Origin: JABCYV01 sp035512155
Lineage (GTDB): Bacteria; Acidobacteriota; Terriglobia; Terriglobales; Acidobacteriaceae
Direction: 5' to 3'
Length of the DNA: 64,000 bases
Assembly: GCA_035512155.1 (NCBI GenBank)
Contig: DATKEN010000051.1
Coordinates: 62,001 to 126,000, forward strand
Shown: one piece after another, positions 17,818 to 27,122 of the stretch
Layout of the letters: the number at the start of each line of letters is the position of its first letter
Numbering within the stretch: position 1 is the first letter of the stretch
Made by a program: the position numbers and the translations under genes
The notes under the pieces: model-generated
The model's input: the letters and a program-made list of their open reading frames with translations, nothing else
Database searches by the model: none
What the model was told of the DNA's origin: nothing

Positions 17818-20632
17818 TGACGGCCTTTCTCGTCATAGGGAAATCGACATAGAACGTGGTGCCCTGGCCGGGCCGGCTTTCCACTCGAATCTTTCCCGCA
17901 TGCTCCTGGATGATGCCGTAAGTGACAGACAGACCCAATCCGGTGCCCTTGCTCTGACCTTCCCGCTGCCCTGCCTTCGTGGTAAAGAATGGGTCGTAGA
18001 TGCGCTCAATGTGTTCTTGTGCAATGCCGGTGCCGGTGTCGGAGACAACCACGGTGACCCCTTCGCCATTGGAGCTGACGATTCGCAAAGTTCCGCCCTT
18101 GGGCATTGCGTCCCGGGCGTTCAGGAACAGATTCAAGAATACCTGCTGCAAGCGCCCAGCATTCCCGCTGATTCGAGGCAGACGCTCGGCTCGCTCATCC
18201 TGCACCCGGATGTTCGCAGTCTTAAACTGATGCTCCAGCAAGGCGAGCGTGTCAGCAATCACCTTATTAACGTCGACCTCGGTAAACTCAGTGCCGCTGG
18301 TGCGCGAGAAATTGAGTAAGTTGTTGACAATCTCAGAAGCCCGGAAGGTCTGCCGCGTAATCTTATCCAGCAGTGCGCCCTTCTGGGAGTCTCCCTGCAA
18401 TTGTTTCGATAACATCTGGGCGTATGAGGAAATCACAGCCAGGGGCGTGTTAACCTCGTGGGCGACTCCGGCCGCCAGCAAACCAATCGAGGAAAGCTTA
18501 TCCGCCTGCGAGAGCTGCGATTCGAGCTCCACTCGCTCGGTGATGTCATCCATGATGATCAATCGCCCGATCACGTTGAACTTCTTGGTGACCAGCGGGG
18601 CAATGGCAACGTTCACGACACGGCTTTCTCCGGTCGGAGTGGCCAGGCGGAACTTGTAAAGATTGTGGATGCCGGGGTTCTGCCGCACGCGATAAAACTC
18701 TTCCACGAATGCGGTCGGGAAAACCTCGCTGAGTGGCCGGGTCAGGGCCTGCCAACGCGGCAGGGCGTACATGACTTCCATCTGCGAGTTCCAGGACTCG
18801 ACCCGGTCGGCCAGGTCCACCGCTAATACACCCACGTTGATGGACTCGACGATATTTTCGTTGAAATCTTTTAGTCGCTCATATTGAGCGACTTTCTGCT
18901 CGAGTGAGGTATAAAGGCGCGCGTTCTGGATAGCGATGCCGATGTAACCCGCCAGAGTTTCTAGGAGTTCGATGTCTTCACTGGAGAGGAAATCGCCCTC
19001 TGCCGTTTTACCCAGGCCAAGGAAAGCGATGGTCCGCTGCTGGGCACGGCAGGGGATGTAGTAGTTCAGGTCAAGCTTGGCAATCGCTTCCTGGGCGGTG
19101 GGCGTTTCGCGGGGCACTTGGTGCGTGTTGTCGAAGAAAATGTGCCCGGCTTCCATTTCCGGCCGCGATCTGGTGAGAAAACTCAGATCCAGGCCAGCGG
19201 GCTGCGTCAGTCCAAAAGACCTCGCGAGCAAGAAGCGTTGCGACGGCTCGTCCGCAGAAAGAAAAATTGCCATGCGATCAACCAGCAGCGTGCGGCATAG
19301 ACGGTCGACCACCGAACTTAGCATCTCGTCCAGGTCGGTTTCCCCACTCAGTTCCCGACCGAATTCCACCAAAGTCTTACGGTAGTCGTAGCGCGTTCGA
19401 TAGAAGAACTGATCAATCTGCTCCTGGATCCACTTGCGTACGGGATCAAAGAGTAGGGCTGTAACAACGATAGCGAGAATTAGGCCCTTGGGCCCGGAAC
19501 TCGGTACCTGGGTATGAACAAGCTCAGCCACGCCCGCCACTGCCGCGAAGTAAGCGCCAATGATCGCCACCGCGGCCAGCGTATACACCATGCCCCGCTT
19601 GAAGATCAGATCGACATCCATCAGCCGGTAGCGGAAGATGGCGTAGCCAAAGGTCAATGGCAACAAGCCAAGCGACAGAACCGACACCTTCATCAGCGAG
19701 GTCGGGAGCGCTCCCGTGAGGTAGGGGATGACGTAAAAAAGCGTGAACGGAGTGATGGCCAGAATCGTGCCCCGCGTTACCCACTTCAGTTGCTGCCGAA
19801 GTATCGGCGTGCTTGCTCGGCGGTAGCTGTACACAAGTACGGCGGCTGCCGCGAGAAAGAACACCGCCAAATAGGCCATCTGCAGCCGATCGAGATTCCA
19901 GCGTAGCCTCTCGCTGGCCTTCATCACGGTCAGGGCAAGAATGTGAATGCCCAAGAGGAGCAGCCCCGGCGCATAAATCAGCGGGATTGCCCAACGATGT
20001 TTGTGGACAAAATACCGCCTCTCCGGAAAAGTCAGCACAAAATGCAGAAACAGAGCCGGCTGCAGGAGCCAGGCCCCCACGTTACCCCAATAGATCGTCC
20101 AGTCAAACTGATTGAACTTTCCGGTGTACTTGAAGGCGTAGAAAACGAAAGAAACCAGGCAGAAGATGTAGAAGTGAGTCGAACCCGGAGCGGTCCAGCG
20201 CCGCAGCAGGACATAGACCCCAATACTCAGGTAGATCAGCGCAATCAGGCGCAGCCAGTCATTGAGCGACCGCTCGGCCGGAACCAGAATCACGGTCATG
20301 TCCACCGGGACTGACTCGCGAACCAGGGAATACGTCGCTTTTGACCACGGGCCCACTCGGTAGAGTTGCCGGACCAGGGCCGAAGTTCCGTTCACCTCGC
20401 GCTGATTGACCGCCGTTAGGCGGTCGCCCTCTTTGATGCCAGCTTTGGCGGCCGGTCCGTTGACCTCCACCCTGGCCGCCGTAAGGCTACCGTTGTGCTC
20501 AACCCACCACACCCCGTCGGAGGGAATCTGGAACTCGCGCTCCTTCTCGAAGTTAATGACTGCGAATACAATTGACGCTGCAGTTAGCAGAAAAAGAAGA
20601 ACGGCGGGGCGGATTTGAAATTCCTGACTCAT
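17810..20632 (-). CDS. Large membrane sensor histidine kinase (PDZ-TM-GAF-PAS-HisKA-HATPase)
   Basis: 940 residues from the ATG at 20632 (MSQEFQIRPAVLLFL); a longer frame to 20734 adds an unlikely tail. One membrane span is followed by a PDZ-like domain (about 45-120, GPAAKAGIKEGDRLTAVN). Next come about eight more spans, a GAF domain (about 430-590), a PAS domain (about 605-720) and the HisKA helix with AAGVAHEVNTPLAV. The HATPase domain shows NLFLNARDAM, DTGTGI and GTGLGL. It phosphorylates the NtrC-type regulator it overlaps. A periplasmic PDZ domain suggests sensing of a peptide or envelope-protein C-terminus, which is inference. Confidence 0.92.
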   Translation of the reverse strand: MSQEFQIRPAVLLFLLTAASIVFAVINFEKEREFQIPSDGVWWVEHNGSLTAARVEVNGPAAKAGIKEGDRLTAVNQREVNGTSALVRQLYRVGPWSKATYSLVRESVPVDMTVILVPAERSLNDWLRLIALIYLSIGVYVLLRRWTAPGSTHFYIFCLVSFVFYAFKYTGKFNQFDWTIYWGNVGAWLLQPALFLHFVLTFPERRYFVHKHRWAIPLIYAPGLLLLGIHILALTVMKASERLRWNLDRLQMAYLAVFFLAAAAVLVYSYRRASTPILRQQLKWVTRGTILAITPFTLFYVIPYLTGALPTSLMKVSVLSLGLLPLTFGYAIFRYRLMDVDLIFKRGMVYTLAAVAIIGAYFAAVAGVAELVHTQVPSSGPKGLILAIVVTALLFDPVRKWIQEQIDQFFYRTRYDYRKTLVEFGRELSGETDLDEMLSSVVDRLCRTLLVDRMAIFLSADEPSQRFLLARSFGLTQPAGLDLSFLTRSRPEMEAGHIFFDNTHQVPRETPTAQEAIAKLDLNYYIPCRAQQRTIAFLGLGKTAEGDFLSSEDIELLETLAGYIGIAIQNARLYTSLEQKVAQYERLKDFNENIVESINVGVLAVDLADRVESWNSQMEVMYALPRWQALTRPLSEVFPTAFVEEFYRVRQNPGIHNLYKFRLATPTGESRVVNVAIAPLVTKKFNVIGRLIIMDDITERVELESQLSQADKLSSIGLLAAGVAHEVNTPLAVISSYAQMLSKQLQGDSQKGALLDKITRQTFRASEIVNNLLNFSRTSGTEFTEVDVNKVIADTLALLEHQFKTANIRVQDERAERLPRISGNAGRLQQVFLNLFLNARDAMPKGGTLRIVSSNGEGVTVVVSDTGTGIAQEHIERIYDPFFTTKAGQREGQSKGTGLGLSVTYGIIQEHAGKIRVESRPGQGTTFYVDFPMTRKAVNV

Positions 20633-20753
20633 GGCCCGTTGGCTAAGCTTCGGCTGAAGGGGGATCGTGCTTCGCTTCAAGGTCAGCACGTTCGGGGCCA
20701 CGGTTATTAACAACGGGCACCACCTAAGTGGCATGAAGAAAACAACTTGTCCG

Positions 20754-20759
20754 ATTATA
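20754..20759 (-). promoter_or_regulatory. Candidate -10 box (TATAAT) for the sensor kinase operon
   Basis: A consensus TATAAT on the minus strand about 120 bases before the kinase ATG. The best -35 at 17 bases spacing (TAGTCC) is weak. Confidence 0.4.
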
Positions 20760-20893
20760 TAAGAGCGGAAAGGAGTGGACTACATTTTCTGGAATCAATC
20801 TCCTATATTTGGTAACTCCATAGTTATCATAGCGTTAACCAGATATGGAGAATGTCATCGCAAAGCGACTCTTTAACGTGCGTAAGGGACGGG

Positions 20894-21095
20894 CAGGGCG
20901 GAAGAGCCCTGAAGGGAACTTTATGCGGATTCCCGGTCGAATCGAATCCGTCCTAACTTCCCAACACGGGAGCGTCCTTGGTAGGGGCCCTTTCCAACCG
21001 AGTCCGACGCAAGAAATGGAAAAATGAGAGGAGCCTGAGGCATCCCATTCGCTGAAGGAGCGAGAAGAGGCAACACCTCTTGAGGAGAATCAGCG
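20894..21095 (+). ncRNA. Candidate structured RNA or 5' leader of unknown type
   Basis: Several hairpins lie in a row: CAGGGC/GCCCTG (20894-20899 with 20906-20911, loop GGAAGA), GGGAA/TTCCC (20914-20918 with 20930-20934), and a nested pair. In the nested pair CGCTGA (21050-21055) can pair with TCAGCG (21090-21095) around an inner AAGAGG/CCTCTT stem (21065-21070 with 21076-21081). The series ends about 35 bases before the alpha/beta hydrolase start. I could not match it to a known riboswitch family. Strand is assumed from the downstream gene. Confidence 0.35.
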
Positions 21096-21129
21096 GGAGA
21101 CAACCAAGTTATCCCTTCGCCTCAGTATC

Positions 21130-22017
21130 GTGAAAAGTGCATTGAGAGTGCAAGACGACGCCCAACCCAACAACCCCACCGGCGAGTTCTGGTCTGTGGT
21201 GGACGGGGCGCGGATGCGCTACTTGCAGTGTGGCTCAGGACCGGCGCTGGTTCTGGTGCACGGCCTGCTTGGATACTCTTTCTCATGGCGGTTTGCCATG
21301 CCTGCGCTTTCCCCGCTGGCTTCGGTTTATGCCATCGACATGTTGGGTTCCGGTTTTTCCGACCGTCCTGTTGGTCTTGATTGCAGTTTGCGAGCCAGCG
21401 CCGGACGTCTGTTGCGATTCCTCGACACGGTTGGCATTACTTCTTGTGACTTGCTGGGCAGCTCATACGGCGGTGCGGTGGTCATGATGGCGGCAGCTTT
21501 GGCCCCGGATCGTGTTCGCCGGCTGATCCTGGCTGCGCCGGTAAATCCTTGGTCGGCGCGTGGCAATTGGCTCGCACCGATCTTGACCAACCGTATAGTC
21601 GCGCCTCTGATCGTGCAATTAGGGCTTCGGCGTGAAGTTGCCCACAGTATCGTTCTACGGCGTTTGTTTGGTGATTCCCGCCGGATTCGGCCTGGCACGC
21701 TCGAAGGGTACTCAGCGCCTTTCAGAATCCCAGGTACTCTTGAATATGCGATCCGCCTCGTCCGTTCCTGGAAGCAAGACATGGAAGAATTGGAATCGGC
21801 GCTGCCGCAGATCCGAGGCGTGCCCACGCTTCTCGTCTGGGGCCGTCTGGACGCTGCCGTAAGACCAGTATCCGCGGATAAGGTGTGCCAACAGTTTGCC
21901 GACTGCAGGTTAGTGGTGTTCGACGGCGTTGGGCACTTGCCTTACGAGGAAGTTCCCCAAGAATTCAACCAGGCCGTGATCGAGTTTATGTCCCGAACGC
22001 GGACCGGGATCTTCTGA
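21130..22017 (+). CDS. Alpha/beta-fold hydrolase
   Basis: 295 residues. The oxyanion HG motif is in LVLVHGLLGYSFSW, the nucleophile serine in GSSYGG, the acid in VWGRLDAAV and the histidine in GVGHLPYEE, giving a full Ser-Asp-His triad. It resembles the haloalkane dehalogenase/epoxide hydrolase/esterase group, but the substrate cannot be told. The GTG start at 21130 has no Shine-Dalgarno and its position is uncertain. The stop overlaps the approach to the next gene (TGATATG), so it is coupled to the DedA gene. Confidence 0.85.
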   Translation: MKSALRVQDDAQPNNPTGEFWSVVDGARMRYLQCGSGPALVLVHGLLGYSFSWRFAMPALSPLASVYAIDMLGSGFSDRPVGLDCSLRASAGRLLRFLDTVGITSCDLLGSSYGGAVVMMAAALAPDRVRRLILAAPVNPWSARGNWLAPILTNRIVAPLIVQLGLRREVAHSIVLRRLFGDSRRIRPGTLEGYSAPFRIPGTLEYAIRLVRSWKQDMEELESALPQIRGVPTLLVWGRLDAAVRPVSADKVCQQFADCRLVVFDGVGHLPYEEVPQEFNQAVIEFMSRTRTGIF

Positions 22018-22018
22018 T

Positions 22019-22639
22019 ATGCCGCCACATATCTTTGGCCTCCTCCGAGGCTACCTGGCCGAGTATGGATACTGGACGGTTGCGGCCGCACTATTGCTCG
22101 AAAACGCAGGATTGCCGGTACCCGGCGAGACCATCTTGCTGTTGGCGAGTTTCCTTGCTTATTCAGAACATAAGCTGCATCTGCCTTCCATCATTCTGGT
22201 TGGAATCTGTGCTGCAACCGTGGGCGACAATATCGGCTTCTTGATCGGATTCTATGGCGGGCGCCCGCTGCTGGAACGATATCGGAAGACGGTTCATATA
22301 CAACCCGCAACCATCGCGCGGGGAGAGGACATGTTCAGGCGGCATGGCGCCGCCACCATCTTCGCCGCTCGCTTCATCGCTGGCCTGCGAGTGATTGCCG
22401 GGCCACTAGCCGGAGTGCTGCATATGCCCTGGCGCAAATTTGTCGCGGCCAATTTTCTCGGCGCCACGCTCTGGGTAACGGTCATCTCGGGCGCGGGGTA
22501 CATTTTCGGCAAGCACTCGGAGAAGCTACTCAGCATCGTGAAGGACGTGAATATTGGCGTGCTCCTCGCGGCCGTGGCGATTCTGATCCTGGTGTGGTGG
22601 AAGCGAAGCAGAAAAGCCGTCCCTAAGGGTCAGAACTAG
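22019..22639 (+). CDS. DedA/VTT-domain membrane protein (second copy)
   Basis: 206 residues with the classic DedA order: N-terminal re-entrant ENAGLPVPGETILLLASFLA, a GDNIGFLIGFYGG loop, F/Y-RRHGAATIFAARFIAGLRVI, and PLAGVLHMPWRKF. These are the acidic and arginine motifs linked to proton-coupled lipid or undecaprenyl-phosphate transport. It closely fits the family, whereas the copy at 8778 is more divergent. It starts one base after the hydrolase stop, in the same operon. Confidence 0.92.
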   Translation: MPPHIFGLLRGYLAEYGYWTVAAALLLENAGLPVPGETILLLASFLAYSEHKLHLPSIILVGICAATVGDNIGFLIGFYGGRPLLERYRKTVHIQPATIARGEDMFRRHGAATIFAARFIAGLRVIAGPLAGVLHMPWRKFVAANFLGATLWVTVISGAGYIFGKHSEKLLSIVKDVNIGVLLAAVAILILVWWKRSRKAVPKGQN

Positions 22640-22714
22640 CGCCTTTCTTGCCAACCAGGCGCGATTGATGCTCCTGCGGTCGAGTGCTAACCTCACAGAA
22701 GAGATCTCCGCAAG

Positions 22715-24142
22715 ATGCATGTCCAGAAACAGCAGCCAGATGTAGTCGGCATCCGAAGGCTGGGCCGAATGTTCTCCTTTGAGATTCCTCAGGTATGGGT
22801 GCGTTTCCTGCTAGCGATGGTAGGTCTCATGCTGGCCTTTGCGGCCGCGCTTTTCTCCACCGTGTCGCGGGAGTCGGGCAACGTCTGGGCCACGCTGATC
22901 CTGGCTTCGGCCGCGCTACTTTTGGCCACAATCGTGGGCTTGACCACCGTGCCCTACCTGGCCCGTCGCGTCGCCAAGGGTCGCATTCGTGATGCCTTCG
23001 ACTACGATGTGTCGCGCGTGGGAGTCATCTATGTGGTTTCCGTGGTCTTCATCGGAATCGCCGCGCTAAACACAGGCAACAACCTGTTGTACATCATCGT
23101 GGCTGCGATGCTGGCGGCGATTGTGGTATCGGGCTTGGGCTCGGCCCTGGTGTTGCGCGGTCTGGAGCTTGACGTCCGCTTGCCCGAGCACGTCTTCGCG
23201 CGCCGACCCATTGCTGGAAAAATCATCTTGCGAAATCGGCGGCGCTGGCTGCCTTCGTTTTCAGTAAGAGTGGTCCCGATCGAAAAGGCCAAGCCTGGCA
23301 AGCGGTGGCGATGGACGCCCGCCACGTTCGTCTTCCCTCCTGGACGTTCTCCAGAACAGCAATGGATCAGGTTACCGGACCGCCGCCTGCTCCGTGTTGC
23401 CGAGCAGATGGGAACGCCCAAAATTTTTCAGGGATCAGCCTATTTCCCTTATCTCCCCGCCCGCAGCGAATTCGCGGCCCAGCTCGAGTTGGGGTTTGAG
23501 CATCGCGGACGCTACCAGCAAGAGAGCTTCGGTTTGGCCACGCGCTTCCCTTTCGCGTTTCTCACTAAAACTCGACGGGTGCCGCTGAATCGCGAAATCA
23601 TCGTGTATCCGGCAGTCGATCCGTCCGATGAGTTTTTTGAACTGCTTCCGCTGATCACCGGCGAGTTTGAGACGTTCGTGCGGGGGCGTGGGCACGACTT
23701 GTACCGCATTCGGGAATACATGCCCGAAGATTCGGCACGCCATGTGGACTGGAAGGCTACCGCGAAGTCAGGCTCGCTCAAAGTCCGCGAGTTCAGCCGA
23801 GAAGATGAGCGCGGGCTGCGGATCGTGTTCGACAATCCGGGCCCAGGCGCAGTTTCGAATGTGGCCTATGAGAACGCCGTTGCGTTAGCCGCTTCCCTGG
23901 GCTGGCACTTTGCCGCAGACAATACGCAAATTTCCTTCATTGCCCAGGGTTACAGCGGCGCGGATATTTACCAGTTCCTTGCCCACTTGGCGACCGTCGA
24001 ACCGCAGACCTTGCCATCGATGATCGAGGGCATGCAGATCTCCTCCGACTTCAACGTCATTTTGACGGCGCAGCCGCGGGACCGAGTTCCCGCAGCCTTG
24101 TGGCCCTGTTCCCACTTGATCTTCATTGGTAGGAATGACTAA
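22715..24142 (+). CDS. DUF58-domain membrane protein
   Basis: 475 residues with membrane spans near 30-50, 60-80 and 100-145, followed by a cytoplasmic DUF58 region. The diagnostic motif is YRIREYMPEDSARHVDWKAT at about 335-354. DUF58 proteins usually sit beside MoxR ATPases and transglutaminase-like proteins; neither is present here, so this is an isolated member. It is 75 bases after the DedA gene and could be the third gene of that operon. Function unknown. Confidence 0.88.
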   Translation: MHVQKQQPDVVGIRRLGRMFSFEIPQVWVRFLLAMVGLMLAFAAALFSTVSRESGNVWATLILASAALLLATIVGLTTVPYLARRVAKGRIRDAFDYDVSRVGVIYVVSVVFIGIAALNTGNNLLYIIVAAMLAAIVVSGLGSALVLRGLELDVRLPEHVFARRPIAGKIILRNRRRWLPSFSVRVVPIEKAKPGKRWRWTPATFVFPPGRSPEQQWIRLPDRRLLRVAEQMGTPKIFQGSAYFPYLPARSEFAAQLELGFEHRGRYQQESFGLATRFPFAFLTKTRRVPLNREIIVYPAVDPSDEFFELLPLITGEFETFVRGRGHDLYRIREYMPEDSARHVDWKATAKSGSLKVREFSREDERGLRIVFDNPGPGAVSNVAYENAVALAASLGWHFAADNTQISFIAQGYSGADIYQFLAHLATVEPQTLPSMIEGMQISSDFNVILTAQPRDRVPAALWPCSHLIFIGRND

Positions 24143-24231
24143 AACTTGGCACATTGCGCCGATGCAGCCAAAAGATCGAGATTCGCATCCCAACGGAGCC
24201 ATTGGTCCGTGGGGAATCTCAGGGAGGGTTT

Positions 24232-25245
24232 ATGAGTTCCAAGAATATCCCCCGCGTGACCACGCTGGCATTGCTGGTGGGGGTCACCCTGTTGGGGGTC
24301 CCAGCTCTCGCGGATGACCCACCCGTGCTGCCTCCCGGCACGAACATCAAAATTCGTATGATCGACAAGCTGAGCAGCGAAGAGAACCAGGTTGGAGACA
24401 CCTTCCGAGCGACCCTGGAGGAACCTATTCAGGTGGACGGGAAGAATCTATACCCCAAGGGAGCCGACGTCATTGGACGTGTATCCGATGTGCATGCATC
24501 GGGCCGGCTGAGTGAACCGGGAGAGCTGGATCTGGTTCTGGCTACGGTGAGCTCCGGAAGGCAGGCTACGTCCCTCAGCGTCAAACCTCTGGTAATCAAA
24601 GCAGAATCACATGCCAAGAGCAATGCCACAAAGATTGGCGGTGGAGCGGCATTAGGAGCAGTCATCGGTGCGATTGCGGGAGGTGGAAAAGGAGCGGCGA
24701 TTGGCACCGCGGCTGGCGCAGCAGCAGGAACAGGCGCCGCAGCAGCCACTGGCAAGAAGGCCGTCAGAGTGGAGTCTGAAGCTCTCCTCACTTTTGTTAC
24801 TACGACAGCCCCAGGCGAGGCGTCATCCGCCAGCACTCCGGGCCAGCCGGCGGGATCCGCGGCTTCGGCGCCACCCCCTTCGGCTCCCACTCCTTCGGCA
24901 CCGGCCCCTGCCTCGACTCCTTCGGCACCGTCGCAGGAGGCAGCAGAACTCTTCACTCTGCGCGATCGCCGGATCATCCGAAACTGCGTCAATGCGCATC
25001 TCGACGACTTGCCGGTGGATGCGCTCAAGCGTGCCGAATCACTTGCGGGAGAGCCGGTCATCAGCGACGACGATGCCCTGTCTGCCGACGCACAGCGCCG
25101 AGCCGCTCCACTTCCCCTGGACTGTGAGCAGCAACTTCCCAAACTGCCGGCCGATTTGGAGCGCGTGATTTACCAGGGACGTGTGCTTCTCGTTGACGGA
25201 AAGAGCCACATCCTCGACGCGTTTTACTTGGATGAAAATCAGTAA
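24232..25245 (+). CDS. Secreted glycine-zipper protein with Pro/Ala/Ser linker
   Basis: 337 residues from the ATG at 24232, which has GGGAGGG just upstream. The signal peptide ends at about residue 23 (GVPALA). A conserved N-terminal beta region (PPGTNIKIRMIDKLSSE, TFRATLEEPI) is followed by a glycine zipper (about 130-175, repeated GxxxG in GGAALGAVIGAIAGGG). A Pro/Ala/Ser-rich linker (about 205-240) then leads to a C-terminal domain with two cysteines. Glycine zippers insert into membranes, often the outer membrane. The role is unknown; an envelope-associated protein is likely. Confidence 0.8.
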   Translation: MSSKNIPRVTTLALLVGVTLLGVPALADDPPVLPPGTNIKIRMIDKLSSEENQVGDTFRATLEEPIQVDGKNLYPKGADVIGRVSDVHASGRLSEPGELDLVLATVSSGRQATSLSVKPLVIKAESHAKSNATKIGGGAALGAVIGAIAGGGKGAAIGTAAGAAAGTGAAAATGKKAVRVESEALLTFVTTTAPGEASSASTPGQPAGSAASAPPPSAPTPSAPAPASTPSAPSQEAAELFTLRDRRIIRNCVNAHLDDLPVDALKRAESLAGEPVISDDDALSADAQRRAAPLPLDCEQQLPKLPADLERVIYQGRVLLVDGKSHILDAFYLDENQ

Positions 25246-25316
25246 CTTAACGGGTCAAGTTAAGGTGTGACACAAACAAATGCCTTCGCGAAAATTGAAT
25301 TTCGTCATATACTCGC

Positions 25317-25337
25317 GCCAACCTTGGCCGGGTTGGC
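25317..25337 (+). promoter_or_regulatory. Leader hairpin before the CBS gene
   Basis: GCCAACC (25317-25323) and GGTTGGC (25331-25337) form a perfect 7-bp stem with a 7-base loop, followed by TAAAAAAG. It lies 25 bases before the ATG at 25363, just upstream of the GGAGGT ribosome-binding site. It could tune translation; no evidence beyond the fold. Confidence 0.3.
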
Positions 25338-25362
25338 TAAAAAAGACGGCTGGAGGTGCTAA

Positions 25363-25794
25363 ATGCATGTCTGTGACCTGATCAAGAACCAGCATACCTG
25401 TCATGTCGACGCCAGTGAGACCGTATTGGACGTTGCGCGGTCCATGGTGACCCACAATATTGGAGCTGTGCCGGTGCTGCGAGACGGCGTCCTGGTGGGT
25501 ATTTTTTCCGAACGCGACCTGATGAAGCGCGTGGTTGTCGAGGGTCTCGATCCCCGTACCACCCGGGTCGAGAGAGTTATGACCCTGGCGCCGCTCACCG
25601 TGAGCCCGCAAGAGGAACCGGAGGCCTGCATGCTCCTGATGCGAAACCACGGCTTTCGGCATTTGCCGGTTTGTGACGGTAAGAGCCTGGTGGGGGTCAT
25701 CTCCGTCCGGGACCTGATGCTGCATGACATTAACGAGAAGGATCATGAAGTCCGGATGATGCGTGCCTATATCCAAGCGACTCCTGGAACATAA
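25363..25794 (+). CDS. CBS-domain protein (tandem CBS pair)
   Basis: 143 residues, essentially one Bateman module: CBS1 at about 1-60 (VTHNIGAVPVL, GIFSERDLMKRV) and CBS2 at about 70-130 (FRHLPVCDGKSLVGVISVRDLM). Such stand-alone modules bind AMP, ATP or related ligands and act as energy sensors for other proteins. A GGAGGT Shine-Dalgarno is 5 bases before the ATG. It has no adjacent kinase, channel or IMPDH to name as its partner. Confidence 0.9.
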   Translation: MHVCDLIKNQHTCHVDASETVLDVARSMVTHNIGAVPVLRDGVLVGIFSERDLMKRVVVEGLDPRTTRVERVMTLAPLTVSPQEEPEACMLLMRNHGFRHLPVCDGKSLVGVISVRDLMLHDINEKDHEVRMMRAYIQATPGT

Positions 25795-25806
25795 GCGTTT
25801 CGTCCC

Positions 25807-25832
25807 AGGTAACTATTACCCGCAGGTTACCT
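25807..25832. repeat. Inverted repeat AGGTAAC-N12-GTTACCT
   Basis: Perfect 7-bp arms (25807-25813 and 25826-25832) 12 bases after the CBS gene stop. No U-run follows, so it is either a binding site or a weak 3' hairpin. Confidence 0.35.
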
Positions 25833-25941
25833 TGGTACATTGACCATTGAGTGGAAGCTGATAAGGTTTCTCTGAGGGAGAGGAGCGCAGTAGTGTAGCC
25901 TGCCACCCGCAATGTAAAGCAGCCGGCAGCGAAGCAGCCCG

Positions 25942-26856
25942 ATGAACCCCAAAATCCAGCTTGCTTACAACGTGCTGTGGAGCGCCCATCCGGTGCTGCA
26001 ACTTTCCGTTGGCGCGCTCATGTTCAAGCGCAAGTTGCACCGGAAGTTCCCAATCTTTTTTGCCTATATTGTTTCTCAAGTTTTGATATTTTCTGTTCTC
26101 TTCCCGATTTACAAATGGGGCAACTATCCGGAGTATTTCTATACGTATTGGATCACCTCAGGCGTGAGCCTGGTTCTGGGATTCATGATCATTCATGAGA
26201 TCTTTCTGGATGTCTTTCATCCCTATCACACTTTAAAGGATCTTGGATCGGTTCTATTTCGGTGGGCGGCTCTGGTGATGTTGCTGGTGGCAGGCGTAGT
26301 CGCGGCTTCCAGTCCTATCGGCGCACAGGGACCCCTAGTCGAGGCGGTTGTAACCGTGCAGCGCTGTGTGCGCGTTATTCAGTGCGGTCTGATTTTGTTT
26401 CTGCTGGTTTTCTCCCGGTACCTCGGGGTCTCCTGGCGGCAACACAGCTTCGGCATTGCCCTAGGATTCGGCGGCTTTGCCATCGTGGAATTGACCATGT
26501 TCACCTTGAACGCGAGCAACCATGCTTCCGAAGCCGCAGTGAATCTGATCAACCTGGTGGGCTATAACCTCGCCATCGCAATTTGGTTTACTTATGCATT
26601 CCTCAAGAGCCCCGCGAGAGAGACCGCCGCCAACCTGCCGATGTCGCAACGTTGGGAACAGAGCCTCACCGACCTGCAACATCCTGTTCCCAGCGACTCG
26701 CTTATTCCGATGTTCGAAGGTATGGTAGATCGTGCCTTCTCGCGAACGAACGGACACGATCATGAGGTCGCGGTGGTCGAACCTCTGACTTCGCACAAGA
26801 AGACACCAGAGCGCGTTCCTACGCTCACGGCCCGTCGTTTCGCTTCGAAGCCTTAG
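25942..26856 (+). CDS. Multispanning membrane protein of unknown function
   Basis: 304 residues with about seven hydrophobic helices up to residue 217 and a polar cytoplasmic tail of about 85 residues (SPARETAANLPMSQRWEQSL onward). The N-terminus MNPKIQLAYNVLWSAHPVLQ runs directly into the first span without a cleavable signal. I recognise no named domain. It is a single gene, 147 bases after the CBS gene. Confidence 0.75.
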   Translation: MNPKIQLAYNVLWSAHPVLQLSVGALMFKRKLHRKFPIFFAYIVSQVLIFSVLFPIYKWGNYPEYFYTYWITSGVSLVLGFMIIHEIFLDVFHPYHTLKDLGSVLFRWAALVMLLVAGVVAASSPIGAQGPLVEAVVTVQRCVRVIQCGLILFLLVFSRYLGVSWRQHSFGIALGFGGFAIVELTMFTLNASNHASEAAVNLINLVGYNLAIAIWFTYAFLKSPARETAANLPMSQRWEQSLTDLQHPVPSDSLIPMFEGMVDRAFSRTNGHDHEVAVVEPLTSHKKTPERVPTLTARRFASKP

Positions 26857-27061
26857 CCGATCAGGTTCATCGTAAATTAATATTGGCGCGCTAATCGATC
26901 GAAAACCGAACTAAATCGTTTTTCTACATGACTGCATCTCGCTGAGAAATTAGGGGGGAATGGCCAATCGTAGCCCCGCCTGGTCTATTTCCATCTCTAG
27001 GCATCGGCGGCTAAGCGAACTCGACCCGCAAGATGAATCTGGACTACTTGCCAGCGACCTG

Positions 27062-27067
27062 TATAAT
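27062..27067 (+). promoter_or_regulatory. Candidate -10 box (TATAAT) for the 47-aa peptide gene
   Basis: A consensus TATAAT 55 bases before the ATG at 27123, giving a leader of about 50 bases. The -35 region (CTGGAC at 17-base spacing) is weak. Confidence 0.5.
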
Positions 27068-27122
27068 TCCTGCCCGTGAGGGTTTCCGCTCCCAGGGAAC
27101 CTGCACGCAAGGAGAACAACCC

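Larger units (their letters stand above)
20633..21129. other. 497-base gene-free region between divergent operons
   Basis: No convincing protein gene: the one short frame (20845-21027) has no family features. The left third is AT-richer and holds a TATAAT on the minus strand (20754-20759). The right half is GC-rich and contains a series of perfect short hairpins, annotated separately. Confidence 0.7.

Noticed and set aside
21020..21100. Glycine riboswitch
   Set aside because: The segment GCTGAAGGAGCG is reminiscent of a glycine aptamer, but the conserved downstream CTCTCAGGCA-like part and the tandem layout are absent.
24429..25142. 237-residue minus-strand frame over the glycine-zipper protein
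   Set aside because: Ala/Pro/Ser-rich because it mirrors the linker on the other strand; the plus-strand gene has a signal peptide and Shine-Dalgarno.
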